Assembly (NCBI RefSeq): GCF_003097355.1
Contig: NZ_PYUI01000023.1
Span: forward strand, 1-64,000
Direction of reading: 5' to 3'
DNA from: Arthrobacter sp. H-02-3
GTDB taxonomy: Bacteria; Actinomycetota; Actinomycetes; Actinomycetales; Micrococcaceae
DNA length: 64,000 bases
Shown: piece after piece, positions 24,577 through 32,571 of the stretch
Numbering within the stretch: position 1 is the first letter of the stretch
How the letters are laid out: each line of letters begins with the position of its first letter
The notes under the pieces: model-generated
What the model saw: the letters and a program-made list of their open reading frames with translations, nothing else
Told to the model about the DNA's origin: nothing
Databases searched by the model: none
Position numbers and translations under genes: made by a program

Positions 24577-26049
24577 GTGAACCCCGTCGTCGGAGTGGCC
24601 GCCTTCGCCGCTGTCACGCTCGCCACCGCCGTTGTCGGTTTCTACGGATTGAAGGTCTCGCGCACCACCGGGGACTTCTACGTCGCGTCCCGGACGGTCA
24701 AGCCGTGGTGGAATGCCTCGGCGATCGGCGGGGAGTACCTCTCGGCCGCGAGCTTCCTGGGTGTCGCCGGGCTCATCCTGCTTTCCGGCACCGATGCCCT
24801 CTGGTATCCGGTGGGCTACACGGCCGGGTACCTGATGCTGCTCCTGTTCGTCGCTGCTCCCCTGCGCCGCTCGGGCGCCTACACGATTCCGGATTTCACC
24901 GAGGCGCGTCTTGATTCGAGTGCCGTCCGCCGGGTCACAAGCCTAGTGGTGGTGGTGGTCGGCTGGCTCTACATCGTCCCGCAGCTGCACGGCGCGGCCC
25001 TGGCCATCCGGATCACCACGGGCCTGCCGGCGTGGGTGGGACCCGTGGCCGTGGTCGCCGTCGTCTGCATCACCGTGGTGGCGGGTGGGATGCGTTCCGT
25101 CACGTTTGTCCAGGCCTTCCAGTACTGGCTCAAGCTGACCGCGCTGGCGGTGCCCATCGTGTTCATCCTGTTGGTGCTGGGGGGCGCCACCGGCACAACC
25201 GCCCCCGCGGCGCCCCCCGCCGTGAATCCGTCGGCACTGGCCCCCGCGGGCCCGTATCAAATCATTTCGCTGCTCGTGGCCCTGCTCTTTGGAACCCTCG
25301 GGCTGCCGCACGTACTGGTCCGGTTCTACACGAATCCGGACGGGCAGTCGGCGCGCCGGACCACCCTGATTGTCCTGGGCCTGCTCTCTGTGTTCTATCT
25401 GCTCCCGACGGCCTACGGCATGATCGGCCGCGTCGTGGCTCCCGACCTCGCCGAAAGCGGCCAGGCCGATGCCCTGGTGCTCCTGTTGCCTGGCCGGGTG
25501 GTTGGCGGGATGGCCGGCGACCTGTTGTCGGCGCTGGTGGTGGCCGGGGCGTTTGCCGCGTTCCTGTCGACGACGTCGGGCCTGGTGGTCTCGCTGGCTG
25601 GCGTAATCAGTCAGGACGTGTTTGGCGGCAGTGTGCGGGGCTTTCGGCTGGCCGCACTCATCTCTGCGCTGGTCCCGCTCGGGATCGCGTCGATGACAGA
25701 ATCGATGGCACTGGCCGGCAGCGTGGGTCTGGTGTTTGCCTTTACCGCCTCCACAATCTGCCCGGTCCTGCTGCTGGGCATCTGGTGGCGGGGGCTGACG
25801 GATGCCGGGGCGATCGCGGGCATGGTGACGGGCGGGGTGTTCTGCGGCAGCGCGATGGTGGCCGGTTCGGTGCTGGGTGCGGCGGCGACGCCGTCGTGGC
25901 TGGCGCAGCCCGCCGCCTGGACGGTCCCTGTCGCGTTCGCCGTCATGGTGCTGGTATCGCGGGCAACGCAGGGCCGGGTGCCGCGGACCATGACACGCGT
26001 CATGACGCGGCTGCACACCCCGGAACGGCCACTCGCGACGGAACGCTGA
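24577..26049 (+). CDS. Second sodium:solute symporter (acetate permease-like)
   Basis: 490 residues, about 13 hydrophobic helices: TTGDFYVASRTVKPWWNASA, IGGEYLSAASFLGVAGLIL, GGMRSVTFVQAFQYWLKL, GTLGLPHVLVRFYTNPDGQSA. It is a clear relative of the ActP-type carrier at 19891 but diverged and shorter at the C-terminus. GTG start. It follows the LytS/LytTR genes on the same strand and probably belongs to their transcription unit. Substrate is likely a short carboxylate but may differ from the first carrier. Convergent with the DivIVA-domain gene. Confidence 0.88.
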   Translation: MNPVVGVAAFAAVTLATAVVGFYGLKVSRTTGDFYVASRTVKPWWNASAIGGEYLSAASFLGVAGLILLSGTDALWYPVGYTAGYLMLLLFVAAPLRRSGAYTIPDFTEARLDSSAVRRVTSLVVVVVGWLYIVPQLHGAALAIRITTGLPAWVGPVAVVAVVCITVVAGGMRSVTFVQAFQYWLKLTALAVPIVFILLVLGGATGTTAPAAPPAVNPSALAPAGPYQIISLLVALLFGTLGLPHVLVRFYTNPDGQSARRTTLIVLGLLSVFYLLPTAYGMIGRVVAPDLAESGQADALVLLLPGRVVGGMAGDLLSALVVAGAFAAFLSTTSGLVVSLAGVISQDVFGGSVRGFRLAALISALVPLGIASMTESMALAGSVGLVFAFTASTICPVLLLGIWWRGLTDAGAIAGMVTGGVFCGSAMVAGSVLGAAATPSWLAQPAAWTVPVAFAVMVLVSRATQGRVPRTMTRVMTRLHTPERPLATER

Positions 26050-26074
26050 TCCGACGTCGGGCCAGCGGGACGGA

Positions 26075-26653
26075 TTAGTCGATGGCGGCCATGAGCTCGA
26101 CGGCGCGCTCCAGGAACGCGTCCACCTGGCTTTCCTCATAGCCGTCCCGGCCCACGGCGGGGCGGAACACCGCACGCCGAACGTTGTCCACGCTCAGCGG
26201 CTGGTCCTCCTCGAGGTAGCCGATCAGCTCGTGGCAGAGGTCATCGACGTCGGTGGTGTTGTAGCTGCGGGCTTTGGGCTTGGACGGACGCCGGAACCGC
26301 TGGCCGTCCGGGCGGTGCAGGCGCCCGCGCAGAACCCCCGCGAGCCGGCCGATTTCGCGCAGCCAGGCTTCCTCGCCGCGTTCGGCCACCAGCTCATCGC
26401 GCTCCAGCCGGGCGAGGGCGTCCTCGAGCCGGTCCAGCGCGGCATCCACACCGGAGGCGGCGTAGCCGCCCTTCACAGGGTCGAAGGAGACAGCGCGGAC
26501 GTCGGCGCTCTTGATGGCGCGTGCGGCCGACGTCGGAGCTTCGAACGACACCCGTGCGCGCTGCAGGAAATCGTCGACCTGCTTGGCGTTGTAGCCGTAC
26601 TGGTTCCGCTGCACGCGGTCAAAAGACGCAGGAATCTGCCGTTGAATGTCCAC
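26075..26653 (-). CDS. DivIVA domain-containing protein
   Basis: 192 residues with three DivIVA-type N-terminal signatures: FDRVQRNQYGYNAKQVDDFL near residue 10, VRAVSFDPVKGGYAASGVDA near residue 52, and RRAVFRPAVGRDGYEESQVDAF near the C-terminus. No long coiled coil follows, unlike true DivIVA/Wag31, so it is probably not the polar growth scaffold. GTG 26653 has GAAGGA upstream; the longer frame from 26701 has no supporting site. It is downstream of cdsA, a common place in Micrococcales. Confidence 0.85.
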   Translation of the reverse strand: MDIQRQIPASFDRVQRNQYGYNAKQVDDFLQRARVSFEAPTSAARAIKSADVRAVSFDPVKGGYAASGVDAALDRLEDALARLERDELVAERGEEAWLREIGRLAGVLRGRLHRPDGQRFRRPSKPKARSYNTTDVDDLCHELIGYLEEDQPLSVDNVRRAVFRPAVGRDGYEESQVDAFLERAVELMAAID

Positions 26654-26734
26654 TGTTACTTTGTTCCTTCGATGCCGTTCGGCTGGTTTGCTCGGCACCA
26701 TTCTAGGGGCCGGAAGGGCTGGTCCGGGATGCGC

Positions 26735-27655
26735 CTATGCGCCAGCGACGGCGGAGAAGAGAATGAACGCTGCCGGGGAGGCGAAAACGATCGAGTCCAG
26801 GCGGTCCATGACGCCTCCGTGGCCGGGAAGAATGCTGCTCATGTCCTTGATGCCGAGCTCGCGCTTGACCATGGATTCGGCGAGGTCGCCGGCGGTGGCG
26901 GCGGCCACCATGCCCACGGCAAGCACGACGCCGACCCACCACGGCTTGCCCAGTACGAACACCGTGGCGAGCACGCCAATGATCACCGCTCCCGCGATCG
27001 AACCCGCGAAGCCTTCCCAGGTCTTCTTGGGGCTGATCTTGGGAGCCATCGGATGCTTGCCGAGGGAGGCGCCCACGAGGTAGCCGAAGGTGTCGTTGGC
27101 AACCACGAGGAGCAGCAGCGTCGCAATCTGCCAGGCGCCCGGCGGGATCACGCCGCCGGGCCAGAGCCCGACCGGTGTCTCGCCCTCGGGAGTGTGCAGC
27201 AGCAGAGCGGCGAAGCTGATCATGAACGGCACCCAGGACAGGGTGAAGACCCCGGCGAAGATGCTGCGCGCCGATCCGGCCGCGCCTTCAAGGGTCCGCC
27301 ACAACAGCACCGCCACACTGCTGGCCAGCATGGCAAAAAGCAGGCTCTCAAGGCCGCCAAAGTAGGCGGCGATGGGCATGGCCACCGTGCCGACCATCAC
27401 CGGGACGATCGGCACGCGGGTGCCGGCGGCCTCCAGGGCGCGGAAGACTTCCCAGACGCCGAAGATCGCGAAGGTCATGGTGATCAGGACAAAGCCCAGC
27501 GGGAGGAAAAGCAGTCCGCCGAGGACACACACGAGCATGCCAACGCCCACCACGGTAGCGGCGGGCAGGTTCCGGCCCGCCTTGGGCGTCGGGTTTTCGC
27601 GTGGTTTCCCCCGCCTCCGGGCGCGCGGCCCGGAGGCCTCCTGTGCCTGATTCAT
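26735..27655 (-). CDS. cdsA: Phosphatidate cytidylyltransferase
   Basis: 306 residues, polytopic. Makes CDP-diacylglycerol from phosphatidate and CTP. The family signature is near the C-terminus: MVKRELGIKDMSSILPGHGG then MDRLDS. The N-terminal ~30 residues are basic and cytosolic (PRARRRGKPREN). Start and frr stop share a base (TGATG at 27655), so the genes are cotranslated. Confidence 0.95.
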   Translation of the reverse strand: MNQAQEASGPRARRRGKPRENPTPKAGRNLPAATVVGVGMLVCVLGGLLFLPLGFVLITMTFAIFGVWEVFRALEAAGTRVPIVPVMVGTVAMPIAAYFGGLESLLFAMLASSVAVLLWRTLEGAAGSARSIFAGVFTLSWVPFMISFAALLLHTPEGETPVGLWPGGVIPPGAWQIATLLLLVVANDTFGYLVGASLGKHPMAPKISPKKTWEGFAGSIAGAVIIGVLATVFVLGKPWWVGVVLAVGMVAAATAGDLAESMVKRELGIKDMSSILPGHGGVMDRLDSIVFASPAAFILFSAVAGA

Positions 27656-28212
27656 CAGACCTCGAGCAGCTCAGCTTCCTTGCGCTTGAGCAGCTCGTCA
27701 ATCCCGTCCACATGCGCCTTGGTCATGGCGTCCAGTTCCTTCTCGCCGCGGGCGCCCTCGTCTTCGCCGGCTTCGCCGTCCTTGACGAGCCGGTCCAGCG
27801 TTTCCTTGGCCTTGCGGCGGATGTTGCGGATGGACACCTTCGCGTCCTCGCCCTTGGACTTGACGATCTTGACGTATTCCTTGCGCCGTTCGCTGGTCAG
27901 CTCCGGAATGGTGATCCGGATGACATTGCCGTCGTTGGAGGGGTTGGCGCCCACCTCGGAGTCGCTCAGGGCGCGCTCGATGTCACGCAGGGCCGTCTTG
28001 TCGTACGGGGTGACGAGGATGGTGCGGGCATCCGGGACCGCGAAGGAGGCCAGCTGCTGCAGCGGCGTCGGGGTGCCGTAGTACTCGACGATGACCTTGT
28101 TGTACAGGCCAGGCGTTGCGCGGCCGGTCCGGATCGAGGCGAAGTCTTCCTTGGCTACCTCAACTGCCTTGTCCATCTTGTCCCCGGCTTCGAGCAAGGT
28201 TTCTTCGATCAC
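27655..28212 (-). CDS. frr: Ribosome recycling factor
   Basis: 185 residues, exactly the family length. Starts MIEETLLEAGDKMDKAVEVA; contains RTGRATPGLYNKVIVEYYG, TPLQQLASFAVPDARTILVT and a C-terminal helical domain RRKAKETLDRLVKDGEAGED. With EF-G it splits post-termination ribosomes. Located between pyrH and cdsA as in most actinobacteria. Confidence 0.97.
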   Translation of the reverse strand: MIEETLLEAGDKMDKAVEVAKEDFASIRTGRATPGLYNKVIVEYYGTPTPLQQLASFAVPDARTILVTPYDKTALRDIERALSDSEVGANPSNDGNVIRITIPELTSERRKEYVKIVKSKGEDAKVSIRNIRRKAKETLDRLVKDGEAGEDEGARGEKELDAMTKAHVDGIDELLKRKEAELLEV

Positions 28213-28269
28213 GGTCTCTCCTCAGAAATTGGTGCGTCCCGGCGGCCGGGGCGCGGCACGTTTTCTTGT

Positions 28270-28319
28270 GCGCCTGTGCATTCCGCCTGGCGCCTGTGTT
28301 TTCCGCCTAGCAGCGGAAA
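28270..28319. repeat. Tandem 20-bp repeat and small hairpin between pyrH and frr
   Basis: GCGCCTGTGCATTCCGCCTG (28270-28289) is followed by GCGCCTGTGTTTTCCGCCTA (28290-28309), differing at three positions. TTTCCGC at 28300-28306 pairs with GCGGAAA at 28313-28319. It lies in the 132-bp leader between pyrH and frr and could be a weak attenuator or processing site. Confidence 0.5.
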
Positions 28320-28344
28320 GGTCCTGAAAACATCCTAGCCGTTG

Positions 28345-29082
28345 CTAGGGGGTGACGACGGTGCCCAGGTCTTCGCCGCGGATGGCGCGGGTGACGTTGC
28401 CCTCGCCTTCCATGCCGAAGACCACCATCGTGAGCTTGTTGTCCTTGCACATGGTCATCGCAGTCTGGTCCATGACCCGGATATCGCGGCGCAGAGCGTC
28501 GTCGTAGCTGAGTCGGTGGAGCTTCTCCGCCGTCGGGTCCTTCTTGGGGTCGGCGGTGTAGACGCCGTCGACGCCGCTCTTGGCCATCAGGACGACGTCG
28601 GCGTGGACCTCCATGGCGCGCTGGGCGGCCACGGTGTCCGTAGAGAAGTAGGGCAGGCCGGCGCCGGCACCGAAAATGACAACCCGGCCCTTCTCCATGT
28701 GACGGATGGCGCGGCGGGGAATGTAGGCCTCGGCGACCTGGCCCATGGTGATGGCGCTCTGCACGCGCGTTTCCACCCCGGCCTGTTCCAGGAAGTCCTG
28801 GAGGGCGAGGCAGTTCATGACGGTTCCGAGCATGCCCATGTAGTCGGCGCGGGAACGGTCCATGCCGCTCTGGGACAGTTCGGCGCCGCGGAAGAAGTTG
28901 CCTCCGCCGACGACGATCGCGACCTCGACGTCGGGAACAGCGGCCGCGATCTGCTTGGCCACGCCACGGACGGTGTCCGGGTCAACGCCCAGTTTCCCGC
29001 CGCCGAAGACCTCGCCGGAGAGCTTCAAGAGGACGCGGCGCCTGTTCTTCTTTGGCTGGGCTGAAGTGGTGACGGTTTCCAT
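28345..29082 (-). CDS. pyrH: UMP kinase
   Basis: 245 residues of the amino-acid-kinase fold: RVLLKLSGEVFGGG near the N-terminus, IVVGGGNFFRGAEL, MDRSRADYMGMLGTVMNCLA and KSGVDGVYTADPKKDP. Phosphorylates UMP to UDP; bacterial hexameric type. The N-terminal 10 residues are a short extension. Preceded by the tsf terminator, it probably also has its own promoter. Confidence 0.96.
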   Translation of the reverse strand: METVTTSAQPKKNRRRVLLKLSGEVFGGGKLGVDPDTVRGVAKQIAAAVPDVEVAIVVGGGNFFRGAELSQSGMDRSRADYMGMLGTVMNCLALQDFLEQAGVETRVQSAITMGQVAEAYIPRRAIRHMEKGRVVIFGAGAGLPYFSTDTVAAQRAMEVHADVVLMAKSGVDGVYTADPKKDPTAEKLHRLSYDDALRRDIRVMDQTAMTMCKDNKLTMVVFGMEGEGNVTRAIRGEDLGTVVTP

Positions 29083-29183
29083 GGTGCCTTCCCGTTGGTG
29101 AACTCTGAGTTAGGTTATCGTGCTGGGGGCCCAAGGCGGCATTCCGGCGGTGGCCGAAACGGGTACCTCGTGCATGCATGCAA

Positions 29184-29214
29184 AAGGGGTGGCCACCGTG
29201 GTGACCACCCCCTT
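29184..29214 (-). terminator. Intrinsic terminator downstream of tsf
   Basis: On the minus strand AAGGGGGTGGTCAC pairs with GTGGCCACCCCTT, followed by TTTTGC. It lies 56 bp beyond the tsf stop and would separate rpsB-tsf from pyrH-frr-cdsA transcription. Confidence 0.75.
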
Positions 29215-29269
29215 AGCATGTCTGGCTATTGTCCGACGTATGTCTGACCAGCGCCTGACTGTTGTCTGA

Positions 29270-30106
29270 CTAGGAGCCGACGCGGAAGCGCGTGAAGGCA
29301 GTTCCCTTGACGCCGGCCTCTTCGAGGACCTGGGCGACGGACTTCTTGGCATCCTTGGCGAATGCCTGGTCAACGAGGACCTCGCCCTTGTAGAAGCCGG
29401 TAACGCGGCCTTCGACGATCTTGGTCATCGCAGCCTCGGGCTTGCCCTCGGCCTTTGCGGTTTCCTCGGCGATGCGGCGCTCGGACTCGACGAGCTCGGC
29501 CGGAACGTCCTCACGGGTGAGGTAGTTCGGAGCCATGGCGGCGATGTGGACGGCAACGTCGTGGGCTGCGGTGGCAGCTGCTTCGCCTTCGCCGTCAACA
29601 GCGAACAGGACGCCGACCTGGGCCGGGAGGTCCTTGGAGGTCTTGTGCAGGTAAGCGTCGACCGTAGCGCCCTCGATGCGGGAGAGACGGCGGACAACAA
29701 CCTTTTCGCCCAGAACCGCACCCTCTTCGATGACGACCTCGGACAGCGGCTTGCCGTCAACCTCGGTGGCCAGCAGGGTCTCGAGGTCAGCAGCGCCGGA
29801 CTCGACAGCCACGGCCAGGACCTTGTCGGCCAGCTGGATGAACTTGTCAGCCTTGGCGACGAAGTCGGTCTCGCAGTTGACTTCGATCATCACGCCGACG
29901 CCGTTGGCGACCTTGGCAGCAACCAGGCCTTCAGCGGTGGAGCGGCCTTCGCGCTTGGTGGCGCCCTTGAGGCCCTTGATGCGGATGATTTCGATGGCCT
30001 TTTCGGCGTCACCGTTGGCTTCGTCAAGAGCCTTCTTGACATCCATCATGCCGGCGCCGGTGCGCTCGCGCAGAGCCTTGATATCAGCGGCAGTGTAGTT
30101 CGCCAT
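29270..30106 (-). CDS. tsf: Elongation factor Ts
   Basis: 278 residues. Starts MANYTAADIKALRERTGAGMMD-type UBA region; core includes EVNCETDFVAKADKFIQLAD and C-terminal RVTGFYKGEVLVDQAFAKD. It exchanges GDP for GTP on EF-Tu. Length is typical. 143 bp downstream of rpsB with a strong hairpin in between. Confidence 0.97.
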   Translation of the reverse strand: MANYTAADIKALRERTGAGMMDVKKALDEANGDAEKAIEIIRIKGLKGATKREGRSTAEGLVAAKVANGVGVMIEVNCETDFVAKADKFIQLADKVLAVAVESGAADLETLLATEVDGKPLSEVVIEEGAVLGEKVVVRRLSRIEGATVDAYLHKTSKDLPAQVGVLFAVDGEGEAAATAAHDVAVHIAAMAPNYLTREDVPAELVESERRIAEETAKAEGKPEAAMTKIVEGRVTGFYKGEVLVDQAFAKDAKKSVAQVLEEAGVKGTAFTRFRVGS

Positions 30107-30143
30107 GTGAACCCCTCTGTCTAGAAATTTATGTGGTGTACGG

Positions 30144-30188
30144 ACCGACAGGACGGCTGCTCACCGAGTGAGCGGCCATCCTGTCGGT
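30144..30188 (-). promoter_or_regulatory. Long hairpin between rpsB and tsf
   Basis: ACCGACAGGACGGCTGCTCA (30144-30163) pairs almost perfectly with TGAGCGGCCATCCTGTCGGT (30169-30188) around a 5-base loop. No T-run follows on the minus strand, so it is more likely a partial attenuator, stability element or processing site than a full terminator; this would adjust the ratio of S2 to EF-Ts. Confidence 0.6.
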
Positions 30189-30249
30189 ACCCCCTGCGCC
30201 GCAGGCAGCTGCATGCAGCGTGAGGGGAGATCCAGATTTACTTGTCTGC

Positions 30250-31131
30250 CTACTTGGCTCCGTCAGCTGCCGGTGCTTCTTCGGCGGCCGGAGCAGCCTC
30301 TGCAGCCGGAGCTTCTTCAGCAGCGGGTGCTTCTTCAGCGGCGGGCGCTGCAGCAGCTTCAGCCTTGTTGCCCTCGAGGAGTTCGCGCTCCCACTCGGCC
30401 AGCGGCTCTTCCGGAGCTTCCGTGGTGCCGGTGGCGCGCTGGTTACGGGCGATGAGGCCCTCAGCAACGGCGTCGGCGACAACGCGGGTCAGCAGGTTGA
30501 CGGAGCGGATGGCGTCGTCGTTGCCCGGGATCGGGAAGTCGACTTCGTCGGGATCGCAGTTGGTGTCCAGGATGGCCACAACCGGGATGTTCAGCTTCTT
30601 GGCTTCGTCGACAGCAAGGTGTTCCTTCTTGGTGTCAACGATCCACAGCGCGGAGGGCGCCTTGGTCAGGTTGCGGATACCACCGAGGTTGGTTTCCAGC
30701 TTGGTGAGTTCGCGGCGAAGGAGCAGCAGTTCCTTCTTGGTGTATGCGGAACCGGCGACGTCGTCGAAGTCGATCTCTTCCAGTTCCTTCATGCGCTGGA
30801 TGCGCTTGGAGACGGTCTGGAAGTTGGTGAGCATACCGCCGAGCCAACGCTGGTTGACGTACGGCTGGCCAACGCGGGTGGCCTGCTCGGCGATGGATTC
30901 CTGCGCCTGCTTCTTGGTGCCGACGAAGAGAACGGTGCCGCCGTGTGCAACGGTGGCCTTCACGAACTCGTAGGCACGGTCGATGTAGGACAGCGACTGC
31001 TGCAGGTCAATGATGTAGATACCGTTGCGCTCCGTGAAGATGAAGCGCTTCATCTTCGGGTTCCAACGGCGGGTCTGGTGTCCAAAGTGGACGCCGCTGT
31101 CAAGCAGCTGGCGCATAGTTACGACGGGCAT
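30250..31131 (-). CDS. rpsB: 30S ribosomal protein S2
   Basis: 293 residues. Conserved core from MPVVTMRQLLDSGVHFGHQ through FVGTKKQAQESIAEQA, NQRWLGGMLTNFQT and IPVVAILDTNCDPDEVD. The C-terminal ~45 residues are an Ala/Glu/Pro-rich repetitive tail (AAEEAPAAEEAPAAE), a lineage-specific extension beyond the ~230-residue bacterial core. First gene of the leftward housekeeping block. Confidence 0.97.
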   Translation of the reverse strand: MPVVTMRQLLDSGVHFGHQTRRWNPKMKRFIFTERNGIYIIDLQQSLSYIDRAYEFVKATVAHGGTVLFVGTKKQAQESIAEQATRVGQPYVNQRWLGGMLTNFQTVSKRIQRMKELEEIDFDDVAGSAYTKKELLLLRRELTKLETNLGGIRNLTKAPSALWIVDTKKEHLAVDEAKKLNIPVVAILDTNCDPDEVDFPIPGNDDAIRSVNLLTRVVADAVAEGLIARNQRATGTTEAPEEPLAEWERELLEGNKAEAAAAPAAEEAPAAEEAPAAEAAPAAEEAPAADGAK

Positions 31132-31870
31132 GCCGACGCTCCTTCCGGCAGGTCATTCATGAGAGAGCCCATGGCTCTCTTACCCTGCCCATAGTTGACG
31201 GTTATTTAGCAATCACCCGGGATGGGCGTTGCTCCTGGCATCCACTGCGCTTCCCATCCGTGCCGGAGGGAACGGACCGCAGGAGGCGCAGTCCTCCGCT
31301 GCGGAAGTTTGAGGCTTCTTTTGAGGAGGGCTGGATACGCGTAGTCAGCTGCTGCTCCCCCGCACCCCTGAATGAGGCGTGCCGGCTTGAACAATCACGA
31401 CGGCCGCGACGACCATCACAATGCCTAACACGGTGACTGTCGCAGTGACTATCGCGGTGATCATCACAAGCGTGAGGGCACAGCAAACTGCTCCACCAAG
31501 TGTACTACAGCAGCCCCGCCCCGAAGGACCGCTTTCGCCGGGCAACGGGGCCGGGATCCGGGGGTTGGAGCGGGGGCCCGCCCGGGACTCGGAACGAGGA
31601 CAGGTGGGCGCCGGGTCGGGACGTGGACCGGGGGCGCGCAGTCGCCGGGTCGGGACGTGGACCGGGGGCGCGCAGTCGCCGGGTCGGGACGTGGACCGGC
31701 TCGGGGCGGGGCCGGGCCGGGCCGACGGGCACCGGCTCGGGGCCGACGGGCACCGGCGGCCTAAGCCCCGCCCGGCGCCCGCCAAACTGCCGCCCGGGCG
31801 ACGCTCGCGCTTTTCCACATAGCAGCCGAGGACGATTCCGCCCGGCGAGCTGCCGCGGCAGGCTGGAGGC
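31132..31870. other. 739-bp intergenic region between rpsB and the M23 peptidase gene
   Basis: Divergent spacer holding the rpsB leader and promoter (right of 31131), a G/C-rich repeat block (31610-31699), and the promoter of the M23 gene (near 31800-31865). No convincing gene is seen. The only weak candidate is a minus-strand frame ending at 31345 whose last ~40 codons encode a hydrophobic stretch (ITAIVTATVTVLGIVMVVAA); it lacks a ribosome-binding site. Confidence 0.6.
31610..31699. repeat. 34-bp direct repeat, 2.6 tandem copies
   Basis: Copies start at 31610, 31644 and 31678 (the last truncated after 22 bp). The unit begins GCCGGGTCGGGACGTGGACC and ends GGGGGCGCGCAGTC; the first two are identical. 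It is non-coding and very G-rich on the plus strand. Confidence 0.8.
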
Positions 31871-32476
31871 ATGAAGATCCCCATCGGCCTGGCGGCTTTG
31901 CTCCTGGCACTGCCCACGGTGCTCACAGTTCCGGTCCCCCAGCGTCCTGCACCCGAGGCTTTCGTCACCGCCGGGTCGGGCCCCGCCGGTCCCGAGATTT
32001 CGATGTCCAGTGTCCGGGGTTCCCCGGGGGCACCGGCTGTCCCGGCACCCACCTGGGCCTGGCCGCTCAGTCCGCGGCCGGCTGTTCTACGCGGCTTCGA
32101 TCCCCCGGCAAAGCCGTGGCTCAGCGGTCACCGCGGGGTCGACATTGAGGCGGCATACGACGGCGCCCCGATGTTCTCACCGGAGGCCGGGACGGTGAGC
32201 TTTGTCGGAGTCGTGGTGGACCGGCCGGTCATCACCATCGATCACGGCAACGGGCTGCGCAGCAGTTTCGAACCGGTGGCGAGCGCCCTGACGGCGGGGA
32301 CCGCGGTGGCCAAGGGCGACATCCTGGGCCGCGTGCAGATCGGCCACTGCGGTCCTGCGCCGCCCTGCCTCCATTGGGGCGTCCGCCGAGGCGAAGACTA
32401 CGTGAACCCGCTGGCGTTCGTAATGGATCTGAGGCCCTCAGTCCTGCTCCCGCCCCTGGTGACCGGCCCCGGGTGA
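31871..32476 (+). CDS. M23 family (LytM-like) cell-wall metallopeptidase
   Basis: 201 residues: N-terminal signal peptide (MKIPIGLAALLLALPTVLT, cut probably before the Pro-rich stretch), an unstructured Pro/Ser segment, then a LytM domain with the zinc motif HRGVDIEA (HxxxD), ITIDHGNGLRSSFEPV and C-terminal CLHWGVRRGEDYVNPL. The usual HxH motif appears as CxH, so the general-base His is replaced by Cys while the zinc-binding His is kept; I believe this variant is frequent in Micrococcales. It would be an exported peptidoglycan hydrolase. It sits divergent from rpsB as in related genomes. Confidence 0.85.
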   Translation: MKIPIGLAALLLALPTVLTVPVPQRPAPEAFVTAGSGPAGPEISMSSVRGSPGAPAVPAPTWAWPLSPRPAVLRGFDPPAKPWLSGHRGVDIEAAYDGAPMFSPEAGTVSFVGVVVDRPVITIDHGNGLRSSFEPVASALTAGTAVAKGDILGRVQIGHCGPAPPCLHWGVRRGEDYVNPLAFVMDLRPSVLLPPLVTGPG

Positions 32477-32571
32477 GGGGCCGGCGGGCGGGCGCCGGTT
32501 GTACGCTGCAGGGTGCCCGGTACCGGTTGCCCGGTGCAGGTTGTCCGGTGCCGACACGGAGCCGGGGTGCC

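Noticed and set aside
24943..26175. 410-codon minus-strand frame opposite the second symporter
   Set aside because: Complement of a clear transporter gene; Arg/His/Pro-rich nonsense composition.
31345..32052. 235-codon minus-strand frame across the M23 gene start and the 34-bp repeats
   Set aside because: It is antisense to the signal peptide region of the M23 gene and includes repeat-derived Pro/Arg sequence; only its last 40 codons were kept as a weak candidate.
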